From positions 1-64,000 of the forward strand of contig NZ_JAFAGS010000121.1 in NCBI RefSeq assembly GCF_019237635.1: DNA of 64,000 bases, read 5' to 3'. This document shows positions 59,210 to 64,000 of this stretch, one piece after another. The position numbers and the translations under genes are program-made. The notes beneath the pieces were generated by a model. It saw only the letters and a list, made by a program, of their open reading frames with translations, made no database searches and had not been told where the DNA came from. Numbering within the stretch: position 1 is the first letter of the stretch; the number at the start of each line of letters is the position of its first letter. The stretch is from Pluralibacter sp. Lineage in GTDB: Bacteria > Pseudomonadota > Gammaproteobacteria > Enterobacterales > Enterobacteriaceae.

Positions 59210-60754
59210 ATGTCTGTACAGAATGAAAACGCCTCATCCGCAGGGAAAACGACCGTTATTGAAAACCCGGAAGCTGGCGGTGTTTATGCTGCATTGTTTG
59301 AAAAAATCAACCTGAAACCGGCCGCCTCGTTAAGCAATGTGAGCATCTGGCAGGATGAAGCGGCGATGGCGGAAGCGGATGCGAATGAACGTATCACGGC
59401 AGGCGTGCAGGTCTTCCTCGAGCGCCTGAAGCAGTCCGGCCAGAAAGTCGAAAAACTCGATAAAACGTTAATCGACCATCATATCGCCGAGCTTGATTAC
59501 CAGATTAGCCGCCAGCTTGATGCCGTCATGCACCATGAGGAGTTCCAGAAAGTGGAATCCCTGTGGCGCGGTCTGAAGCATCTGGTAGACCGCACGGATT
59601 ACCGTCAAAACGTAAAAACAGAAATTCTTGATGTTTCCAAAGATGCTCTGCGTCAGGATTTTGAAGATGCGCCGGAAGTGATTCAGAGCGGTCTGTACTG
59701 GCATACGTATGTGAGTGAATACGATCAGCCCGGCGGCGAGCCCATCGGCGCGGTGATTTCGGCGTATGAATTTGACGCCAGCCCGCAGGACGTCGCGCTG
59801 ATGCGTAATATTTCCAAAGTTTCCGCCGCCGCGCATATGCCGTTTATCGGTTCTGCCGGTCCGGCGTTCTTTATGAAATCGTCGATGGAAGAGGTGGCCG
59901 CCATTAAAGATATTGGCAACTACTTTGACCGCGCCGAATATATCAAATGGAAGTCCTTCCGCGACACCGACGACTCCCGCTATCTCGGCCTGGTGATGCC
60001 GCGCGTGCTGGGGCGTCTGCCGTATGGCCCCGATACAGTACCCGTTCGCAGCTTTAACTACGTCGAGCAGGTGAAAGGTCCCGAGCACGAGAAATACCTG
60101 TGGACCAGCGCGTCATTCGCCTTCGCCGCCAATATGGTGCGTAGTTTTATCAATAACGGCTGGTGCGTGCAGATTCGCGGCCCGCAGGCAGGCGGCGCGG
60201 TAAAAGACCTGCCGATTCATCTGTATGACCTGGGTACCGGGAATCAGGTGAAAATTCCGTCTGAAGTCATGATCCCGGAAACGCGTGAGTTCGAATTCGC
60301 CAACCTGGGTTTCATTCCGCTGTCCTACTACAAAAACCGCGATTACGCCTGCTTCTTCTCGGCGAACTCCACCCAGAAACCGGCGCTGTACGACACGGCG
60401 GATGCCACGGCGAACAGCCGTATCAACGCCCGTCTGCCGTACATCTTCCTGCTGTCGCGTATTGCCCACTATCTGAAGCTTATTCAGCGCGAAAACATCG
60501 GCACCACCAAAGACCGGCGTTTGTTGGAGCTGGAGCTGAATACCTGGGTGCGCAGCCTGGTAACGGAAATGACCGATCCGGGCGATGAGCTGCAGGCGTC
60601 CCACCCGCTGCGCGATGCGAAAGTCATCGTCGAAGATATTGAGGATAACCCCGGTTTCTTCCGCGTGAAGCTGTACGCCGTGCCGCATTTTCAGGTGGAA
60701 GGGATGGATGTCAATCTGTCGCTGGTTTCTCAGATGCCGAAGGCGAAAGCATAA
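59210..60754 (+). CDS. tssC: T6SS contractile sheath large subunit TssC
   Basis: TssC (VipB/ImpC), the main sheath protein, 514 residues. Conserved segments include WRGLKHLVDRTDY, the PFIGSAGPAFF stretch and LNTWVRSLV. The ATG at 59210 has AAGGAA at a good distance; the ATG two codons upstream (59204) is too close to it. It lies 23 bases after tssB. Confidence 0.96.
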   Translation: MSVQNENASSAGKTTVIENPEAGGVYAALFEKINLKPAASLSNVSIWQDEAAMAEADANERITAGVQVFLERLKQSGQKVEKLDKTLIDHHIAELDYQISRQLDAVMHHEEFQKVESLWRGLKHLVDRTDYRQNVKTEILDVSKDALRQDFEDAPEVIQSGLYWHTYVSEYDQPGGEPIGAVISAYEFDASPQDVALMRNISKVSAAAHMPFIGSAGPAFFMKSSMEEVAAIKDIGNYFDRAEYIKWKSFRDTDDSRYLGLVMPRVLGRLPYGPDTVPVRSFNYVEQVKGPEHEKYLWTSASFAFAANMVRSFINNGWCVQIRGPQAGGAVKDLPIHLYDLGTGNQVKIPSEVMIPETREFEFANLGFIPLSYYKNRDYACFFSANSTQKPALYDTADATANSRINARLPYIFLLSRIAHYLKLIQRENIGTTKDRRLLELELNTWVRSLVTEMTDPGDELQASHPLRDAKVIVEDIEDNPGFFRVKLYAVPHFQVEGMDVNLSLVSQMPKAKA

Positions 60755-60766
60755 GGCAGGTACGCA

Positions 60767-62107
60767 GTGAAGACGGAACAACCGTTATGGGGCCGAGGGA
60801 TCATGGTTTCGCCCCAGCATTTTCAGCAGCAGGCCGCGTATGCGGCCTGGGCTGCCGAATGTATTGCACAAATGGGCCTCAACCATCCCTGGGGCGTTAT
60901 CGGCACCGCATTCGAAACTGATGCGCTGAAACTGGGGCGTTTGCAGGCTCGCCGCCTGCACGTTCGCTTCCAGGACGGCACGCTGATCGACACCGAAAAT
61001 GCGGATGCATTGCCGCCTGTCCTGACGCTTTCCGGCGAACAGCACGAGACCGTGGTCATGCTGGCGTTGCCGCTGCTTCGCGCTAACGGCGGCAACTGTC
61101 TTCAGCCTGATGATATCGCGGAACGTCCGGTGCGCTATCGCCAGCGCTGGCGCGATGTCCGCAATCAGTTTGGCGATGACAACCGCCAGATTGCGGTGTT
61201 GCAGCCGGAGCTGACGCTGCGTTTTGCACACCAGAACAACAGCGACTATCTCACCTGTCCGGTCGCGCGCCTGCTGCAGGATTCGCAGGGCAACTGGGTG
61301 CAGGACGACGCTTTTCTGCCGCCGCTTCTGACCACAGGCAGCAGCCGTTGGCTGATGACGCAACTGGATCAACTGATGACGCAACTGCGTGCGCGTCTGA
61401 CTCGCCTGATGGGAATGCGCCGCGAAAGCAACGAGCGGATGGCGGATTTCGCCGTGGCCGACGTCTCGCTGTTCTGGCTGCTCAATGCGCTGAACAGCGC
61501 CGAACCGGTGTTAGGCCAGTTTCAGCGCTATCCGCAAAGCCCTGTGGAGCGATTGTACCCGGAGCTGGCGCGGCTGGCGGGCAGTCTGCTGACGTTCTCG
61601 CTGGAACATCAGGTCAGCGTGATTCCGGCCTGGCAGCACGAAAATCTCAATGCCGTTTTCCCACCGCTGTTTGATCTGCTCAATGAGCTGCTGGAAGCCA
61701 GTTTACCGTCACGGGTGGTGGCGCTCTCGCTCACCCACGATAAACGGATGCGGCAGTGGTTGGCGCGACTGGACGATCCACGCCTGCGCGAAGGGGCCGA
61801 TTTTTACCTCTCGGTCCGCTCGCAAATGCCTGTCGCGCAGCTTCAGGAGCAGTTCCCGCGGCAGTGCAAAGTGGGTAGCCCGGATTACGTGACAAGCCTG
61901 GTGAATGCTTCTCGTCAAGGGATCCCGCTGCGACCGTTGCGTCATGTCCCGGCCGCCATCCCGCTGCGTCTGGAAAATCAGTATTTCTCCCTCGATCTTT
62001 CGCATCCTGCGGCACAGGAAATGCTGGAGAGCGGTAACTGTATGTTCTACACCCCGGGCACGTTGGGTGAGCCTGAACTGGAACTCTATGCGGTACTGAG
62101 AACATGA
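60767..62107 (+). CDS. tssK: T6SS baseplate protein TssK
   Basis: TssK (VasE/ImpJ) links the baseplate to the membrane complex. It has 446 residues from a GTG start; the N-terminal WGRGIMVSPQHFQQQ is the hallmark of the family. It follows tssC by 12 bases and overlaps tssL by four. Confidence 0.95.
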   Translation: MKTEQPLWGRGIMVSPQHFQQQAAYAAWAAECIAQMGLNHPWGVIGTAFETDALKLGRLQARRLHVRFQDGTLIDTENADALPPVLTLSGEQHETVVMLALPLLRANGGNCLQPDDIAERPVRYRQRWRDVRNQFGDDNRQIAVLQPELTLRFAHQNNSDYLTCPVARLLQDSQGNWVQDDAFLPPLLTTGSSRWLMTQLDQLMTQLRARLTRLMGMRRESNERMADFAVADVSLFWLLNALNSAEPVLGQFQRYPQSPVERLYPELARLAGSLLTFSLEHQVSVIPAWQHENLNAVFPPLFDLLNELLEASLPSRVVALSLTHDKRMRQWLARLDDPRLREGADFYLSVRSQMPVAQLQEQFPRQCKVGSPDYVTSLVNASRQGIPLRPLRHVPAAIPLRLENQYFSLDLSHPAAQEMLESGNCMFYTPGTLGEPELELYAVLRT

Positions 62108-62769
62108 GCAATAACGATATCGATGCTCTGTTGCAGAGCACCTGGTTACAGGTCATCAGCTTACGCCACGGACCTGTCTTTAATGAAGGTGAAGGGCGCG
62201 TGCTGTGGGAGCGGTGCGTTGCCGATGTGGAACGCGTGCAGCACGCCCTGAAAGAAGCGGGCCTCAACGAGGCCAACTGTCGGCATATTCTCACCGCGCA
62301 GTGCGCGTTACTGGACGAAGCGGTGAAAAGCCGCGGCGTGCAGGATGACGCCTGTGTCCAGTGGTATGACGTGCCGTTGCAGGGGCGTTTTCTGGGGACG
62401 ATGGAAGCCGGGGATAACTTATGCGATCTGATGCGCGATGTGCTGCGCGACCCCGCGCCTGACCAGACCGTACTGGTCTGTTTTCACCGGGTCATGCTGC
62501 TGGGGTTTCTTGGCAGTTACCGGACGCTAAACGATCCCGCGCGCGAAAAGCTGGTGAACGCGCTGGGCGAGCGTGTCCCGCCGTTGAGTTTGCCGCAGGA
62601 GCACCCGCTACTGGTGCAAGCGAAAAGTGGACGTGCCGTGGGGGGATTATTCGCGTCATGGCCTGTACGCATAGGGATAAGCCTTGTGGTCCTCATCGCG
62701 CTGTGGTGGGGGTTAAATCAGTGGCTTGACCATACGGTGCTCACGCTGTTGCCAGGGGCGGAGAAATGA
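62104..62769 (+). CDS. tssL: T6SS inner-membrane protein TssL (DotU/IcmH)
   Basis: TssL anchors the membrane complex with TssM and TssJ. It has 221 residues: a cytosolic helical domain with DEAVKSRG, GRFLGTMEAGDNL and LGFLGSYR, then one C-terminal membrane segment (VRIGISLVVLIALWWGL), so a short form without a peptidoglycan-binding domain. It overlaps both neighbours by four bases. Confidence 0.94.
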   Translation: MSNNDIDALLQSTWLQVISLRHGPVFNEGEGRVLWERCVADVERVQHALKEAGLNEANCRHILTAQCALLDEAVKSRGVQDDACVQWYDVPLQGRFLGTMEAGDNLCDLMRDVLRDPAPDQTVLVCFHRVMLLGFLGSYRTLNDPAREKLVNALGERVPPLSLPQEHPLLVQAKSGRAVGGLFASWPVRIGISLVVLIALWWGLNQWLDHTVLTLLPGAEK

Positions 62770-64000
62770 GTCCTGCGCAACGGTGCGCACTGGCGCTGTG
62801 GTCTGTGTTGCTGACCGGGATTGTCTGCCTGGGGTTTTTACCGTTCTCACGAACGGCGTCAGTGCTGCTGATGTTGGTTCTCTGGGGCGGCATCGCCGTC
62901 GTCTGGAGACTGGGCAAACGCCGCGATGCGCCGCCGACCACGCTGCGCCTGGAAAATTTACCGGATGCCGCCTACCGCCAGCCGGTGGTGCTGGTCTGTG
63001 GCGATTTGCTGCGGGTATGGCCGGAAGAGGCCTCGGTGCTGACGGTGACGCAGGGGTGTTGGATCCGCGTCGAACCTCACGAAGAGGTTGAACACGTCGC
63101 GCGTCAGTTGCTGTGGCTGCGTCCGGACTGGGGGCGGCAGCTGTCGGTGATGGTGACCGTTTGTCCGCAGCAGCACGCCGATACGGAGCCGCTGACCCGC
63201 GATTTACTGGCGCTGCGCTGGCAAATCAGCAGGCTGCGTCGCGATACCGGCTACAGCATCCCCCTGGTGCTCAACGCTCTGGCGGGAAGCGCCATGATGC
63301 CGGATCTGCTCTGGCAGGCGGCGCTGCCGGGCGGGGCGGTCTGCGTCTGGCGTGAAAGCGCGGCGCCGTGCTCCGTGAACGCCTGGGTGACTACCGGCGG
63401 GGCGATGGCGATGCAGCAACAGGTGTTGATGAATAACCTGCGGAGCTGGTTTGCGCAAAACGTGACGTCGGTATTGATGGATGAAAATCCGGATATGCCA
63501 CGCGTTCTGCCGGTGGCCGTGCTGTGGGGGGGAGGACCGTCTCTTGAGGGGGCTCTCCCGGCATCACTCTGGACAACGTGGTTACAGCGCCAGACCGCGC
63601 TGCGTGACGTCGCTGGCTGGCTCCCGCTGGTGCGGGAGATAGCCAACATCCCGGCGTTACCTGATTTTGTCCTGCCGCTTTTGCCGGAGGGCCAGGGGCT
63701 GACGCCGCGCCAGCGCGCCTGGCGATGCGGCCTGACGATTTTCACCTGCGCCGCCCTTGTTGCACTGTGCTGCAGCGGCTGGAACAACCGCCAACTGGTG
63801 CAGCGTGTGAGTTTCGACATTGCGCGCTATGACCGCATCTCAATGGATGACTACACCCCGAAAGCGCACGCCGTACAGGTGTTACGCGAGGACGCCAGCC
63901 AGTTGGATAGGTGGGCGCGCAACGGGGAACCGCTGAATCTGAGTCTTGGGCTGTATCAGGGAGAGCGCTTACGTATGCCGGTTCTTAATGCGGTGCGCTC
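62766..64000 (+). CDS. T6SS-associated OmpA-family (TagL-like) protein, N-terminal part, cut by window end
   Basis: An open frame from the ATG at 62766 runs off the window (411 codons, no stop). Two membrane segments near the start (LALWSVLLTGIVCLGFLPF and ASVLLMLVLWGGIAVV) and one at about residue 320-340 surround a soluble region. It lacks the Walker A box of TssM, although it sits where TssM often follows TssL. In Klebsiella-type T6SS loci a protein of this layout with a C-terminal OmpA domain follows tssL; that domain would lie beyond the window. Its job would be anchoring to peptidoglycan. Confidence 0.65.
   Translation, partial: MSPAQRCALALWSVLLTGIVCLGFLPFSRTASVLLMLVLWGGIAVVWRLGKRRDAPPTTLRLENLPDAAYRQPVVLVCGDLLRVWPEEASVLTVTQGCWIRVEPHEEVEHVARQLLWLRPDWGRQLSVMVTVCPQQHADTEPLTRDLLALRWQISRLRRDTGYSIPLVLNALAGSAMMPDLLWQAALPGGAVCVWRESAAPCSVNAWVTTGGAMAMQQQVLMNNLRSWFAQNVTSVLMDENPDMPRVLPVAVLWGGGPSLEGALPASLWTTWLQRQTALRDVAGWLPLVREIANIPALPDFVLPLLPEGQGLTPRQRAWRCGLTIFTCAALVALCCSGWNNRQLVQRVSFDIARYDRISMDDYTPKAHAVQVLREDASQLDRWARNGEPLNLSLGLYQGERLRMPVLNAVR

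Overview
The window is chromosomal DNA from a member of the Enterobacteriaceae close to Citrobacter, Salmonella and Escherichia. This rests on near-identity of many proteins to E. coli (PheS, IhfA, PpsA, SufB, Lpp, PykF), on conserved short elements (pheM leader peptide, rprA small RNA, lpp promoter) and on gene order. Much of the order matches the E. coli region from pheST to pykF, read in the opposite direction for part of it. The tetrathionate reductase locus, the heme locus, FabV and the type VI secretion (T6SS) genes are absent from E. coli K-12; Citrobacter or a close relative fits best. The species cannot be fixed from the sequence alone.

Layout. 1-4450: translation block rpmI(end)-rplT-pheM-pheS-pheT-ihfA with attenuator. 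4510-9861: vitamin B12 import (btuCED), nlpC, ydiV, selO. 9858-15790: a complete Fur-controlled hemin uptake locus, hemP-hmuR-hmuS-hmuT-hmuU-hmuV, lying where E. coli keeps only the small hemP homologue ydiE. 15891-20690: aroH (with a TrpR-like operator), ppsR and ppsA (Cra-like sites). 20733-25770: rprA, ydiK, ydiJ, menI. 25810-27251: yedE-yedF, which sit elsewhere in E. coli. 27758-29627: an LpxP-type acyltransferase, a regulator remnant and a two-gene unit that looks like an orphan T6SS peptidoglycan-amidase effector with a periplasmic immunity protein. 30132-35711: the sufABCDSE iron-sulfur operon behind a Fur box. 35811-38859: ldtE, lpp, pykF. 39281-39493: fumD.

39587-45826 is accessory and the least familiar part. 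It holds a polar amino-acid ABC importer, a Fe(II)/2-oxoglutarate oxygenase of the clavaminate synthase-like (VioC/AsnO) type behind a near-consensus CRP site, an AEC-family permease, two adjacent LuxR-type regulators, and a small secreted Cys/Lys/Ala-rich repeat protein. I read it as a candidate system for uptake, hydroxylation and possibly export of a free amino acid.

46047-53402 is the tetrathionate respiration locus ttrBCA / ttrSR, near pykF as in Salmonella but with no SPI-2 secretion genes visible. It is followed by a short DsbC-like protein, a PAS-GGDEF-EAL protein, the enoyl-ACP reductase fabV and a stand-alone B3/B4-domain protein. 58692-64000 opens a T6SS operon (tssB, tssC, tssK, tssL, then an OmpA-type gene cut by the window end) behind a perfect FNR-type box and inverted repeats. 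FNR-like boxes at both the ttr and T6SS promoters suggest that both respond to oxygen limitation.
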